In this document: positions 1 through 9,258 of the stretch, piece after piece
How positions within the stretch are numbered: the first letter of the stretch is position 1
Layout of the letters: each line of letters starts with the position of its first letter
Assembly: GCA_963726375.1 (NCBI GenBank)
Contig: CAVSCE010000009.1
Span: forward strand, 744,001 to 808,000
Direction: 5' to 3'
Source of the DNA: UTCFX2 sp963726375
Lineage (GTDB): Bacteria; Chloroflexota; Anaerolineae; Anaerolineales; UBA4823
Length of the DNA stretch: 64,000 nucleotides
The notes under the pieces: generated by a model
The model's database searches: none
Told to the model about the DNA's origin: nothing
What the model saw: the letters and a program-made list of their open reading frames with translations, nothing else
Made by a program: the position numbers and the translations under genes

Positions 1-2
1 TT

Positions 3-983
3 GGTCGGAAATGGATGGTATTGTTTGGACTGGTGTTCAGCGCATTGAGCGCAGTTTCAATGGGGCTGGTAAACGAGCTCTGGATATTCTATATCCTCGC
101 AATTCTAGTCGGTTCTTTGTCTGACGTAGCGGGACCAGCCTGGCAAGCGATGATTGCTGATATCCTGCCGGAGAACAAACGAACTGAAGGATTTGGGGTC
201 ATGCGCGTTGTTGGAAACATGGCCTGGATTGTTGGTCCGACGATCGGGGGTCTGATGGCTTCCCGCTCCTTTTTACTTCTATTCATTTTTGACGCAATCT
301 GCAGTCTTATTACAGCTGCGATTATCTATCGTATGATCCCCGAGACAAAGCCAGCGACAGAACAGGATCAAGAAAAACCCAAATCCATCCTTGGTACTAT
401 TTTCGGTTATCGAAGGGTTTTTACCGATAAGTTATTCATCGCTTATATCGGTGCCTCGATGCTCATGACGGTAGTCTATATCCAAATGTACAATTCGCTT
501 TCGGTTTACTTACGCGATGTCCACGGTATCTCTACTCAACAGTATGGCTTTCTACTTTCGAGTTCAGCCATAACGGTGATCTTTTGTCAATTTTGGGTGA
601 GCCGGCGGGTAAAGAATTACTCACCGATGCTGATGATGGCTTTGGGTTCGGCGTTCTACATGATTGGTTTCAGTATGTTTGGTTTTGTGACTGCATATTA
701 CCTTTTTATCAGCGCAATCATTCTGATAACGATCGGCGAAATGGTTGTTATGCCAGTCAGCCAGGCATTGGCTGCAAAATTTGCGCCTGAGGATATGCGC
801 GGTCGGTATATGGCTGTATTCGGACTCTCCTGGGCACTGCCGGCTACTGTCGGACCTGCTGCTGCAGGGGTGATCCTGGACAATTACAATCCAAACTGGG
901 TCTGGTACGCTGGTGGTTTATTGTGTTTGGTAGCAGTTGGCAGTTTTCTTAATCCTCCACCAGATCACCCAAAAAAGATTTGA
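3..983 (+). CDS. MFS transporter, C-terminal part (5' end outside the window)
   Basis: The reading frame is open to the window edge, so this is the last ~326 residues of a major facilitator superfamily permease that normally has about 400 and 12 membrane helices. The first residues read GRKW, which matches the end of the MFS loop-2/3 motif (D-R-x-G-R-K), so roughly the first 60-70 residues (helices 1-2) are missing only because the window starts here. An ATG at 15 exists but lies inside this motif and is not the real start. The rest is a string of hydrophobic helices separated by a polar central loop around residues 110-125 (many K/E/Q), as expected between the two six-helix halves. The C terminus is short and charged (DHPKKI). 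The substrate cannot be told from the sequence; drug-efflux-like subfamilies have this look. Confidence 0.85.
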   Translation, partial: GRKWMVLFGLVFSALSAVSMGLVNELWIFYILAILVGSLSDVAGPAWQAMIADILPENKRTEGFGVMRVVGNMAWIVGPTIGGLMASRSFLLLFIFDAICSLITAAIIYRMIPETKPATEQDQEKPKSILGTIFGYRRVFTDKLFIAYIGASMLMTVVYIQMYNSLSVYLRDVHGISTQQYGFLLSSSAITVIFCQFWVSRRVKNYSPMLMMALGSAFYMIGFSMFGFVTAYYLFISAIILITIGEMVVMPVSQALAAKFAPEDMRGRYMAVFGLSWALPATVGPAAAGVILDNYNPNWVWYAGGLLCLVAVGSFLNPPPDHPKKI

Positions 984-1046
984 AAGCTTACCGAAAGATG
1001 CATTGGTCCCCGCAGATTGAGCATGCCGTATTAGGATATTTTAGAG

Positions 1047-1052
1047 TATAAT
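1047..1052 (+). promoter_or_regulatory. Candidate -10 box upstream of the redox-signalling operon
   Basis: A perfect TATAAT lies 42 bases upstream of the zinc-finger gene start, in an AT-rich stretch after the MFS stop. No good -35 hexamer sits 16-18 bases upstream (TTGAGC is 24 bases away), so the promoter is only tentative. Confidence 0.35.
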
Positions 1053-1093
1053 AGTGATATATAACATACCGATAGAAATATTATGGAGGGAAG

Positions 1094-1429
1094 ATGAAGC
1101 CGGATTCAACTGGAAAAGTGAAGGTCAGTTCACTTGTGCGCGATCAAATTGATGCAGGAACTGTTGACCCTTTAAAGTGCAGCCACATTTCGACAGTTCG
1201 CGATGTCACACCATCAGCCGATGGGTGCGAAGAATGCTTAAAGATGGGAGACAGGTGGGTATTCCTCAGGATTTGTTTGACATGCGGGCATGTTGGCTGC
1301 TGTGATAATTCCAAGAACAAACACGCCACGCACCATTTCCATGAAACCAAACACCCGATCGTTGCTTCTTATGAAGTCGGCGAAAGCTGGTTGTGGTGCT
1401 ATACAGATGAAATGACATTTCAACTCTAA
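1094..1429 (+). CDS. UBP-type zinc finger domain protein
   Basis: A 111-residue soluble protein almost wholly made of a UBP-type (ZnF-UBP) zinc finger. Visible ligands are a CSH near residue 25, CEECLKMG near 42, CLTCGHVGCC near 58, and a run of histidines (HATHHFHETKHP) near 74-88, in the order found in this family. In eukaryotes the fold binds the ubiquitin C terminus; bacterial stand-alone copies have no established role. A GGAGG ribosome site (TATGGAGGGAAG) precedes the ATG at a good distance. It lies 2 bases upstream of the receiver/flavoprotein gene and is probably the first gene of a three-gene operon with the flavoprotein and the sensor kinase, suggesting a role in redox or metal-linked signalling. 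That role is inferred from context only. Confidence 0.85.
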   Translation: MKPDSTGKVKVSSLVRDQIDAGTVDPLKCSHISTVRDVTPSADGCEECLKMGDRWVFLRICLTCGHVGCCDNSKNKHATHHFHETKHPIVASYEVGESWLWCYTDEMTFQL

Positions 1430-1431
1430 TC

Positions 1432-3123
1432 ATGGGATCTATGAAAAAACCAGTAATTCTTACGGTTGATGACGATCCTCAGGTCCTCAGCGCGGTAGAA
1501 CGAGATTTGAGGTCCCACTTTCACTCCGATTACCGCATTATCAAGGCAGCATCTGGTGTCGAAGCGCTGGAAGTTGTGCGACAGCTCAAGCAGCGCGAAG
1601 ATCCACTGGCATTATTTCTGGTTGATCAGCGTATGCCGCATATGAGCGGGACCGAGTTTCTAAGTGAAGCCCGAAAGTTTTACCCCGAAAGCCGTAAAGT
1701 CTTGCTTACTGCATATGCGGATACCCAGGCAGCGATCGATAGTATCAACAGTATCGGATTGGACTATTACCTGATGAAACCCTGGGATCCGCCGGATGAA
1801 AACCTCTACCCAATCCTGGATGGGTTGATCAGTGATTGGTGGCAGACTTCACCTCCACCCTTTGATGGAATCCGTGTCGCAGGCACCCTCTGGTCTCCAA
1901 AAAGCCATGAGGTTAAGGATTTTCTTGCTCGCAACAGAATACCATTCCGATGGCTGGATATCGAGCAGGATGATCAAGCAAGAGTATTGGTTGAATCTGT
2001 GCTCCAATCACGAGATCAATCCTCAAACCAAAAGCTTCAACTACCGGTTGTCTTCTTCCCAGATGGAACTGTCCTTGTGGAACCTGATCTCAGGATGCTT
2101 GCTAATCAGGCAGGTCTGCGGACCCAGGCTGCTCAGCCGTTCTACGATCTTGTCATCATCGGAGCAGGACCGGCAGGATTGGGCGCAGCGGTCTACGGTG
2201 CTTCAGAAGGATTACGGACGCTTTTAATCGACAAAGAAGCCACGGGCGGTCAGGCTGGAACCAGCTCCCGAATCGAAAATTATCTTGGCTTTCCAAAAGG
2301 GTTGAGCGGTGTTGAGCTTGCCCAGCGCGCCACAGCGCAGGCAATCCGGTTAGGTGCAGAGATACTAACAGCTCAGGAAGCCACTCGAGTTCGATCAGAG
2401 AATAATTATCATATTATTTCCCTCCAGGATGGGACCGAACTCGGTTGTAAAGCGTTAATCATCGCGACTGGTGTCTCCGTCAAAAAACTCGAAGCAAAAG
2501 GAGTCGAGCGGCTTACTGGCGCAGGTGTTTATTACGGGGCGGCTCTTACAGAAGCTGCTTCGTACCGAGGCCAAAACGTCCTGGTGGTGGGTGGAGCGAA
2601 TTCTGCGGGACAGGCAGCGATGTTCTTCTCGGGGTATGCAAGCAAAGTATCCATGCTGGTCCGCGGTCCAAACTTACGCGAAACCATGTCTCAATACTTG
2701 ATCCAACAGATCCAAGCGACGCCGAATATTGAAACTTTATTTCAGACTGAAGTCACTGAGGTAATGGGAAAGGAACGACTTGAAGCTGTAGAAATCAAAA
2801 CCCAACATTCAGCGAAATTGGAAACTCTACCAGCATCCGCCCTTTTCATTTTTATTGGCGCTGTGCCACATTCCAAGCTTGTTGCTGGATTGGTCCAATG
2901 TGATCCAAATGGCTTTGTGTTAACCGGTCCTAACCTCCATCGTGATGGGATCAAGCCAATGGGTTGGAGACTTGCTCGCGATCCATTCCTTCTGGAGACC
3001 AGCACAAGCGGCATTTTTGCAGCTGGCGATATTCGCTTTGGGGCTGTCCGCAGGGTAGCTTCCGCAGTCGGTGAAGGGGCAATCGCAGTCAGCCAGGTTC
3101 ACCAATATCTAAAGACGGTCTGA
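1432..3123 (+). CDS. Response-regulator receiver fused to thioredoxin-reductase-like FAD/NAD(P) oxidoreductase
   Basis: A 563-residue three-part protein. Residues ~7-130 are a CheY-like receiver: acidic pocket DDD at 13-15, phospho-acceptor Asp65 (LVDQRMP), Thr93 and Lys116 (LMKPW). Residues ~145-230 resemble a thioredoxin/glutaredoxin-like segment without a CxxC. Residues ~238-563 are a thioredoxin-reductase-type flavoprotein with the FAD motif IGAGPAGLGAA near 240, the GGQAG segment, the NAD(P) motif VVGGANSAGQAAM near 383 and the C-terminal FAD motif FAAGDIRFG. Where thioredoxin reductases carry CATC the sequence reads YGAA (near residue 366), so the redox-active disulfide is lost. This architecture is annotated elsewhere as fused response regulator/thioredoxin-disulfide reductase. 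It starts 2 bases after the zinc-finger stop with no clear Shine-Dalgarno, so translation is probably coupled. An ATG at 1441 is an alternative start. Confidence 0.9.
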   Translation: MGSMKKPVILTVDDDPQVLSAVERDLRSHFHSDYRIIKAASGVEALEVVRQLKQREDPLALFLVDQRMPHMSGTEFLSEARKFYPESRKVLLTAYADTQAAIDSINSIGLDYYLMKPWDPPDENLYPILDGLISDWWQTSPPPFDGIRVAGTLWSPKSHEVKDFLARNRIPFRWLDIEQDDQARVLVESVLQSRDQSSNQKLQLPVVFFPDGTVLVEPDLRMLANQAGLRTQAAQPFYDLVIIGAGPAGLGAAVYGASEGLRTLLIDKEATGGQAGTSSRIENYLGFPKGLSGVELAQRATAQAIRLGAEILTAQEATRVRSENNYHIISLQDGTELGCKALIIATGVSVKKLEAKGVERLTGAGVYYGAALTEAASYRGQNVLVVGGANSAGQAAMFFSGYASKVSMLVRGPNLRETMSQYLIQQIQATPNIETLFQTEVTEVMGKERLEAVEIKTQHSAKLETLPASALFIFIGAVPHSKLVAGLVQCDPNGFVLTGPNLHRDGIKPMGWRLARDPFLLETSTSGIFAAGDIRFGAVRRVASAVGEGAIAVSQVHQYLKTV

Positions 3124-3130
3124 ATTTCTA

Positions 3131-5020
3131 ATGAACTCGGCAAATCTCTCGACAAACCATCAATCGAAGGTCGAATTTCTTCGTAAAGTTACGCTATTCT
3201 CCGACCTGCCTGATGAAGACCTTCAGATCCTTTGCGCTATGATTGAGGAGCTTCATATAAAGGCCGGGGATGAGCTTTTTGCCGAAGGCAGCCCAGGCGA
3301 AAAGGCATATGTGATCCAAAGCGGAGTTCTTGAAGTAATAAAAAACTCGGGTCAGCGACCGATCCTTCTCGCAACTCGCTCTACTGGTCATGTGATCGGA
3401 GAAATGGCCTTGTTGGAAGATGCTCCCCGGAACGCTACAGTTCGAGCCCGGACAGACAGCACCCTTTTTGTGATCGAACAGGAACAATTCGAACGCCTTC
3501 TCGAAACCAGCCCAACGGCATCGCGAATCCTGCTGAACTCAACGCTTGCCCGATGGCGAACTATGTCATCTACAATGCACCAAAGTGAGAAAATGGCACA
3601 GCTCGGCACGCTGACAGCAGGTGTAGCCCATGAATTAAACAACCCTGCCGCAGCTGTTAAACGCGGCGCCTCTCAGCTTCAGGATTTTCTGCAGATTTAC
3701 ACTTCATCGCAGATCCGTTTAGCATCGATAAATTTGAGTTCAGTCCAAGCCCAACTCATTGAGGATATTACAAAAGAAGCTCGTAATCCTGCAAGGCAAA
3801 TTTCCGAGAACATGGACCCGCTTGCACGCAGTGATCTTGAATATTCCTTCGAGACATGGATGGATGAGATTGGAGTACCTGAAGCATGGCAGCTCGCGCC
3901 GACTTTCGTCAACATGGGTTTTAACATCGAAAAACTTAAACTCCTGGCCTCTCAATTTCAACCGACGGAATTTTCGCTAATTGCCGGAGCGCTAAGTGCA
4001 TCCTATAATGCGTATGATCTGCTTAGTGAAATTGAGCAAGGTGCTAACAGGATTTCCGAGATTGTTTCCGCTCTTAAATCATATTCCTATTTGGACCGTG
4101 CACCGATACAGGAAGTTGATGTCCATCTTGGACTTGAGAACACACTCTTAATCTTGCGTTCTAAGCTCAGCGGCATCAAAGTCCATCGGGAATATCACAA
4201 AGAACTACCAAAGATCCAGGCATTTGGAAGCGAGCTCAATCAGGTCTGGACAAATATTCTTGACAATGCGGCAGACGCTCTCCAGAATATTGAATCGCCA
4301 GAAATATTGATCCGAACAACAGCGTTGGATGGTTGGATTCAAGTTGAAATTGAAGATAATGGCAGCGGTATCCCGCCTGAAGTAATTAGCAGGATCTTTG
4401 ATCCATTTTTTACAACAAAACCGCCCGGGAAAGGCACCGGTTTAGGACTTGAAATTTCATACAATATCATTGTTAATAAGCACCACGGTGAAATTCGAGC
4501 CTTCTCCTGGCCTGGTAAGACAATCTTTCGGGTTCAGCTGCCAATCAAGTACGACTCAGAGGATGTCCTGGCCAATCCTCTTAACATGTCTTTAGAAAGT
4601 CCTGACGAACAAGTTCTCAACATCCTCAAGACTGCCAGGACGATTGCAGTCGTAGGAATCTCATCCAAATCTGAAAAACCAAGCCATCAAGTGCCAGCTT
4701 ATCTCCAAAAACAAGGTTATCGCATCATTCCTGTCAATCCAAAACACCAGCACATTCTTGGAGAAAAATCATATCCAGATTTGCTATCGGTCCCTGACAA
4801 AGTTGATGTCGTTGAGATTTTCCGTCCAGCCAGCGAAACCGTGCAAATCGTGGAATATGCGGTTCAAATTGGTGCAAAAGCTGTCTGGATGCAGGAAGGG
4901 ATTATGAATGAGCTGGCAGCCGAAATAGCTCGCCGATCCGGATTGAGCGTTGTTATGAATATGTGTATGCGCGCAGCTCACCAGCGATTAATAGGTACTC
5001 AGGTCGGTATTTCTAACTAA
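3131..5020 (+). CDS. Sensor histidine kinase with N-terminal cNMP-binding domain and C-terminal CoA-binding domain
   Basis: A 629-residue soluble sensor. Residues ~12-130 are a Crp-type cyclic-nucleotide-binding domain (FSDLPDEDLQ, GEMALLEDAPRNATVRA). A HisKA-type H-box follows (AGVAHELNNP, His near 167), then a HATPase_c domain with N-box NQVWTNILDNAADAL near 370, G1 DNGSGIP near 409, the F-box FDPFFTTK and G2 GKGTGLGLEI near 434. Residues ~495-629 are an extra CoA-binding (YccU-type, Rossmann) domain with AVVGISSKSEKPSHQV and a C-terminal RAAHQR. No membrane segment is visible, so it should be cytoplasmic. It begins 7 bases after the receiver/flavoprotein gene, making that protein the obvious phosphotransfer partner. 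The CoA-binding domain is usually a separate small protein; its fusion here is unusual and suggests acyl-CoA or redox-state input. Confidence 0.88.
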   Translation: MNSANLSTNHQSKVEFLRKVTLFSDLPDEDLQILCAMIEELHIKAGDELFAEGSPGEKAYVIQSGVLEVIKNSGQRPILLATRSTGHVIGEMALLEDAPRNATVRARTDSTLFVIEQEQFERLLETSPTASRILLNSTLARWRTMSSTMHQSEKMAQLGTLTAGVAHELNNPAAAVKRGASQLQDFLQIYTSSQIRLASINLSSVQAQLIEDITKEARNPARQISENMDPLARSDLEYSFETWMDEIGVPEAWQLAPTFVNMGFNIEKLKLLASQFQPTEFSLIAGALSASYNAYDLLSEIEQGANRISEIVSALKSYSYLDRAPIQEVDVHLGLENTLLILRSKLSGIKVHREYHKELPKIQAFGSELNQVWTNILDNAADALQNIESPEILIRTTALDGWIQVEIEDNGSGIPPEVISRIFDPFFTTKPPGKGTGLGLEISYNIIVNKHHGEIRAFSWPGKTIFRVQLPIKYDSEDVLANPLNMSLESPDEQVLNILKTARTIAVVGISSKSEKPSHQVPAYLQKQGYRIIPVNPKHQHILGEKSYPDLLSVPDKVDVVEIFRPASETVQIVEYAVQIGAKAVWMQEGIMNELAAEIARRSGLSVVMNMCMRAAHQRLIGTQVGISN

Positions 5021-5041
5021 AATTCTATTCCAGCAGGCTCA

Positions 5042-5909
5042 TTATTTGACCAATGGTCGGAAACCTTCACCTAGCGCTTCGTGAGCGTGACCAATCACCA
5101 TAAAAGCATTCGGATCTGCCTGTCGGACAAGGTCTTTGATCTGAGTTACTTCCGAACGTGATATAACACAATACAGCACGGTTCGTTCTGTCCCTGTATA
5201 AGCGCCGCGCGCATCCATCAATGTCACACCTCGCTCCATTTCATCCAATATCTTTCTGGCAACAAAGCCTGGTTCTGCTGTGATGATCAATGCTGTTCTA
5301 ACAACATTGGTCCCTTCTGTGACCGCTTCTGCGGCAAGGCCAGATACATATAGTTGGACAAGCGAATAGAGTGCATTCTCCCAGCTAAACGCCAGTCCTG
5401 CCATGAACATCACGACCGAATCGGTGATGAAGTAGCTTTGCGAGATCGAAATGCCTCGCCAATTATTCAAAATCCTTGCAAGGATATCACTTCCACCGCT
5501 CGTCCCTTTTCCTCGATATACGAGGCCATAACCAATCCCGCCGATAATTCCACCATAGAGACTGTTTAATACAAAGGTCGTTTGTGATTCCATTTGCAGG
5601 CAAATATAAAGCCAGAAAATCTGTGAAAAAAGAAACCAATAATACAGCAAAGGCTGTGCGCACCAAAAATCCGATCCCACCCAGATAGCGCCAGCCCAAG
5701 AGAAAAACTGGTAAATTTCCAAGGAAAATCATCAACCCTATCGGCCAACCGGTGTAATGGTTGATAATTTGAGCCAGTCCGCTGATTCCACCGCTGGCAA
5801 GATTCGCAGGCACGAGAAACAAGCGTAATGCCAACGCCTGAAGCAAGGTTCCCAGGAAAATCAGCCCAAAATCCTTGAGATCATGCTTCGATAATTGGAA
5901 TTTCTTCAT
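5042..5909 (-). CDS. YitT family membrane protein (one frameshift)
   Basis: A YitT-family integral membrane protein of about 289 residues: an N-terminal five-helix membrane part (LFLVPANLASGGISGLAQI) followed by the cytoplasmic DUF2179 domain (ITAEPGFVARKILDEM, GAYTGTERTVLYCVISR). The reading frame changes near 5573-5576: the upstream frame reads NGITNDL and the downstream frame VLNSLYGGIIGG, and removing one base of the AAA run on the plus strand joins them as TNDLVLNSLYGG. This is most simply a one-base insertion error; a real frameshift mutation cannot be excluded. It is convergent with the sensor-kinase operon, 21 bases from its end, and shares the minus strand with the small membrane protein and amidase upstream. 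The substrate of YitT proteins is unknown. Confidence 0.85.
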
Positions 5910-5935
5910 TTATCCCTGAAGCAGTTGTTATCCGT

Positions 5936-6418
5936 CTAATCACCTGGATTTTCAATCTGGACTATTTCTGAATCATTTTTTTCTGCAGGATTGCTCATCG
6001 GCGCCTGCCAGAACCATAAACTGAGCAAGCCAATCGCAGCGGTAATCCCGCTCGCCTGATAGAGCATGCTGCCAGGGGTTAAATAGATCAAGATCACATA
6101 CAAAGATTCTGGGATGTTTGTAACATAAAGGATTGGGCTGGCATACAGCAGCACCAATCCAACGATAAGATAGACAGCACACACCCATCTGCTGTAGGTC
6201 CTACCTGCAATCATATACCATACCAGCCCTACTGCTGCCAACGCCCATAGAAATTCTAAGAGGGGAAAAAGCCAAACCAACAGCAAATCCAATGTTCCTG
6301 TTTCTGAGTTTTGGACCGCTAAGGCATCGAGCGTGTAATCAAATAATCCTGCTAGCGCTAGGATGCCAATCATTCCAAGTATCAAGATAAGGCTGTGGGA
6401 AGAACCTTTATTTTTCAT
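5936..6418 (-). CDS. Uncharacterised small membrane protein (four helices)
   Basis: A 160-residue hydrophobic protein with about four predicted transmembrane helices (near residues 8-28, 45-70, 78-98 and 120-140) and a polar acidic C-terminal tail (EKNDSEIVQIENPGD). I chose the start at 6418 because a strong GGAGGATTTGAA ribosome site precedes it; a longer form starting 21 bases upstream would place this site inside the gene. I do not recognise the family. It sits between the amidase and the YitT gene on the same strand with short gaps, so the three may be co-transcribed, but nothing in the sequence assigns a role. Confidence 0.7.
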   Translation of the reverse strand: MKNKGSSHSLILILGMIGILALAGLFDYTLDALAVQNSETGTLDLLLVWLFPLLEFLWALAAVGLVWYMIAGRTYSRWVCAVYLIVGLVLLYASPILYVTNIPESLYVILIYLTPGSMLYQASGITAAIGLLSLWFWQAPMSNPAEKNDSEIVQIENPGD

Positions 6419-6445
6419 TTCAAATCCTCCATTTTCCATATCAAT

Positions 6446-8006
6446 TTACAATTTTTTCGATTCGGTTATTCTTTCGATAGAACGGTCATTAACTGCACCG
6501 ATGAAATTTTCTACAGTGGGTAAAAATTTCGGAGCTATCCGAATGCGGGCAGCCAATTCAAATGCATGTGCGATCATGAGCAGCTTATATTCGGACCAGG
6601 CGGATGCAAATATTGATAATCCAACAGGCAACCCAAATATCTGCCCAGCAGGCACAGTTATGTGCGGATAACCAGCAACTGCTGCCAGCGACGAAAAACC
6701 GCCTCCAGAATATCGATCTCCATTTACAGGATCAATCAACCAGGCTGGACCGCCTGTTGGAGCTACAATCGCATCGAGGTTGTGGGCGCTCAAGATCTTA
6801 TCAATTCCATCCTGGCGAGAAAGCTGAAAATTCCTCTCAAGCGCGTGGAGGTATTTTTTCTGCGTTAATGGACCTTTCTTCTGCGCTGCAATCATCCGTT
6901 CCTGGCCAAAAAACGGCATAACAGTAGCAGCGTTATTTTCATTATAACTCAATCACATCCTGAATTGTCTTTAAAGCACTGCTGGATTCGAGTCCGGCCA
7001 GATAATGATCCAAATCTGAATGAAATTCATATAAAAGCACTTCCATTTCGGTCTTTGCCAGCTTGCTCTCATCGATCAGCTCTACCGGGTCGATGATCTC
7101 AGCTCCGAGTTTCTTCATTACGGATAAGCAATTTTCAATAACCTTGTCAACACGCGGATCGAAACCGAAATATTTTCTTGCAACGCCGATCCGGATGTTC
7201 TTCAAATCTTTGCTGCGGCACGCCTGGAGATAATTACCTGGGGCTCGATCTGCTAATGCATAGGTGGCAGGGTCATTTTTATCAATTCCTTGGATCACCT
7301 CCAGCATGATCGCTGCATCGGCAACGCATCGGGTCATCGGACCGGCAGTGTCCTGGCTATGCGCTATTGGAATTATCCCTGCACGACTGACCAGCCCCAG
7401 GGTTGGTTTAATTCCAACAATTCCATTGGTCTGTGCCGGACAGACAATCGAGCCATCGGTTTCCGTCCCGATCGCTGCAGCACATAAGTTTGCGGCGACT
7501 GCTACAGCCGATCCAGAGCTTGAACCGCATGGACTGCGGTCCAATGCGTAAGGATTTCGAGTTTGCCCGCCTCGGCTGCTCCATCCGGAAATCGAATGGG
7601 TCGAGCGGAAATTCGCCCATTCGCTGAGATTAGTTTTCCCCATGATGACAGCGCCTGCTTCCCGCAGCCGAGCTATCAAAAAGGCATCATGTTTTGCGAT
7701 GTAGCCAGCAAGTGCAAGCGAGCCAGAAGTCGTCGACATCCTGTCAGATGTCTCAATGTTATCTTTGATCAGGATCGGGACTCCATGGAGTAATCCCCGT
7801 ATTTTCCCAGCCGACCTTTCGGCATCAAGTGATCTGGCAATATCAATTGCATCAGGATTGAGCTCGATCACCGAGTTCAGTGCAGGTCCTTCACGATCAA
7901 GGAATTGAATCCGCTCAAGATATTGAGACGTAAGCTCACAGCTGTTCATTTCACCGTTCTGAAAGGCGGATTGAATTTCCAAGATCGAATATTCCCGCAT
8001 ATTCAC
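6446..8006 (-). CDS. Amidase-signature family amidohydrolase (one frameshift)
   Basis: An amidase-signature enzyme of about 520 residues, in the group that includes GatA and fatty-acid/peptide amidases; it hydrolyses a C-N amide bond with a Ser-cisSer-Lys triad. Visible are the catalytic Lys (VPILIKDNIET), the glycine/serine-rich signature (SPCGSSSGSAVAVAAN), the GTETDGSI segment and the GIKPTLGLVSR segment, all in the expected order. The frame breaks at 6946-6947: QDVIEL-stop in one frame and YNENNAATVMPFFGQE in the other join as DVIEYNENN if one base of a doubled A (plus strand) is removed. The DVIE-N-N and MP-FGQE pattern is typical of this region in the family, so the gene is probably intact in the organism. 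It is divergent from the epimerase at 8103. Stand-alone, not near gatB or gatC, so a general amidase is more likely than GatA. Confidence 0.88.
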
Positions 8007-8055
8007 TCCATAAGTAAAGGATTATACCGCTTCTGATGAGATGAACAACAAGTTA

Positions 8056-8084
8056 TTCACAGTCAATCAATAATTTGTTAAAAT
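8056..8084 (+). promoter_or_regulatory. Sigma-70-type promoter for the enolase-superfamily epimerase
   Basis: A -35 hexamer TTCACA (8056-8061) and a -10 hexamer TAAAAT (8079-8084) are separated by exactly 17 bases, each one mismatch from consensus. It lies in the divergent gap between the amidase and the epimerase, 19 bases upstream of the epimerase ATG, so the leader would be very short. Confidence 0.55.
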
Positions 8085-8102
8085 GATGGTAGAGGTGCAC
8101 GG

Positions 8103-9168
8103 ATGCAGATTATCAAAGCTGAAGTAACACCAGTCGAGCTTAAACTCCAAAATCCAGTCAAAATGGCAGGGCTTCCAGAAATTCATAATATTAACGCGGT
8201 CTTTTGTCCGATTAATAACCCGTCAAGGACAGAGCGCCTGGGGATGCACAGTTGATCAACCTGCGGCTCAAGAGAAGGACTCAGCTGAGACTGTGCGAAT
8301 TCGCCGCGAATGCGCAGCCAAAGCGATCGATCTGAATCCTTTAAATATCGAGTTTGCTCTTGCGGAGTTAGCCCCACTGGCAGCCTCGTCTCCAGCTGCA
8401 TTGTGTGCATTCGATCTAGCCTTTCATGATCTATTAGGTGTTGCCGCAGGCCTGCCTCTTTACCGCCTTCTGGGTGGATATCGGAACAGGATCATGACCT
8501 CCATTACAGTCCCAATGGTTTCCAACGAAGAAACCGTTGAGATTTCACGCCGGCATGCCCGGAATGGTTTCAGAATTTTGAAGCTAAAAGGCGGAGAAGA
8601 CCCAGACCTCGACGTGCAAAGGGTACAATCAGTACATCGTGCTCTACCGGATCATATTCTGCGACTTGACGCAGATGGCGGCTATTCTGTTCGACAGTCC
8701 TTGGATGTGGCCAGAGCGCTTAAGGGTGTGATCGAAGTCCTGGAACAACCCACTCCGGCATCGAATATTGAGCTGCTTTGCCAGGTTAGTAATTTGAGTC
8801 CTGTCCCTATCCTGGCTGATCAGAGTGCAAGCGATCCAGAATCTGTTCTAAAAATTGCGTCTGGACGCTGCGCGCAAAGCCTAAGCATCAAATTAGCTGC
8901 TTGTGGTGGATTGAACAGTGCTCGTCAGCTTGATTCTATCGCGCGGGCTGCCAGAATATCCACAATGGTGGGTTGTTTAATTGAACCGGCGATACTCATT
9001 GCCGCCGGCTTGAGCTTTGCGCTCTCAAGTCCAAATGTTTCATTCGGTGATCTTGACGGACACTTACATCTGCTGGATGATCCTTCAAGTCCAGGTTTCA
9101 GCCTGAGAGATGGATGGCTGACAGCCTCCGATGTACCCGGGCTAGGATATGCAGTCAATCTGGGTTAA
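8103..9168 (+). CDS. Mandelate racemase/muconate-lactonizing-type enzyme, probable dipeptide epimerase (one frameshift)
   Basis: An enolase-superfamily enzyme of about 354 residues. The barrel carries the acid/base pair of the muconate-lactonizing subgroup: KxK in ILKLKGG, metal ligands in DADGGY, EQPT and ADQSAS, and the second catalytic Lys in SIKLAACGG. This subgroup includes L-Ala-D/L-Glu and related dipeptide epimerases and o-succinylbenzoate synthase; no menaquinone genes are nearby, so an epimerase is the better guess. The N-terminal capping domain (MQIIKAEVTPVELKLQNP) is in another frame: it joins as NAVFVRLITRQGQSAWG if one T of the TTTT run at 8203-8206 is removed. A shorter start at 8293 would remove the capping domain and is unlikely. 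Preceded by a good promoter. Confidence 0.85.
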
Positions 9169-9258
9169 TTCACAAAATAGAGACAATGCCCCATGATAAG
9201 CCTCGATAGATTTAATCACCCTGTGGATTATCGAAAATAAAAATAAATATTCAACGAA

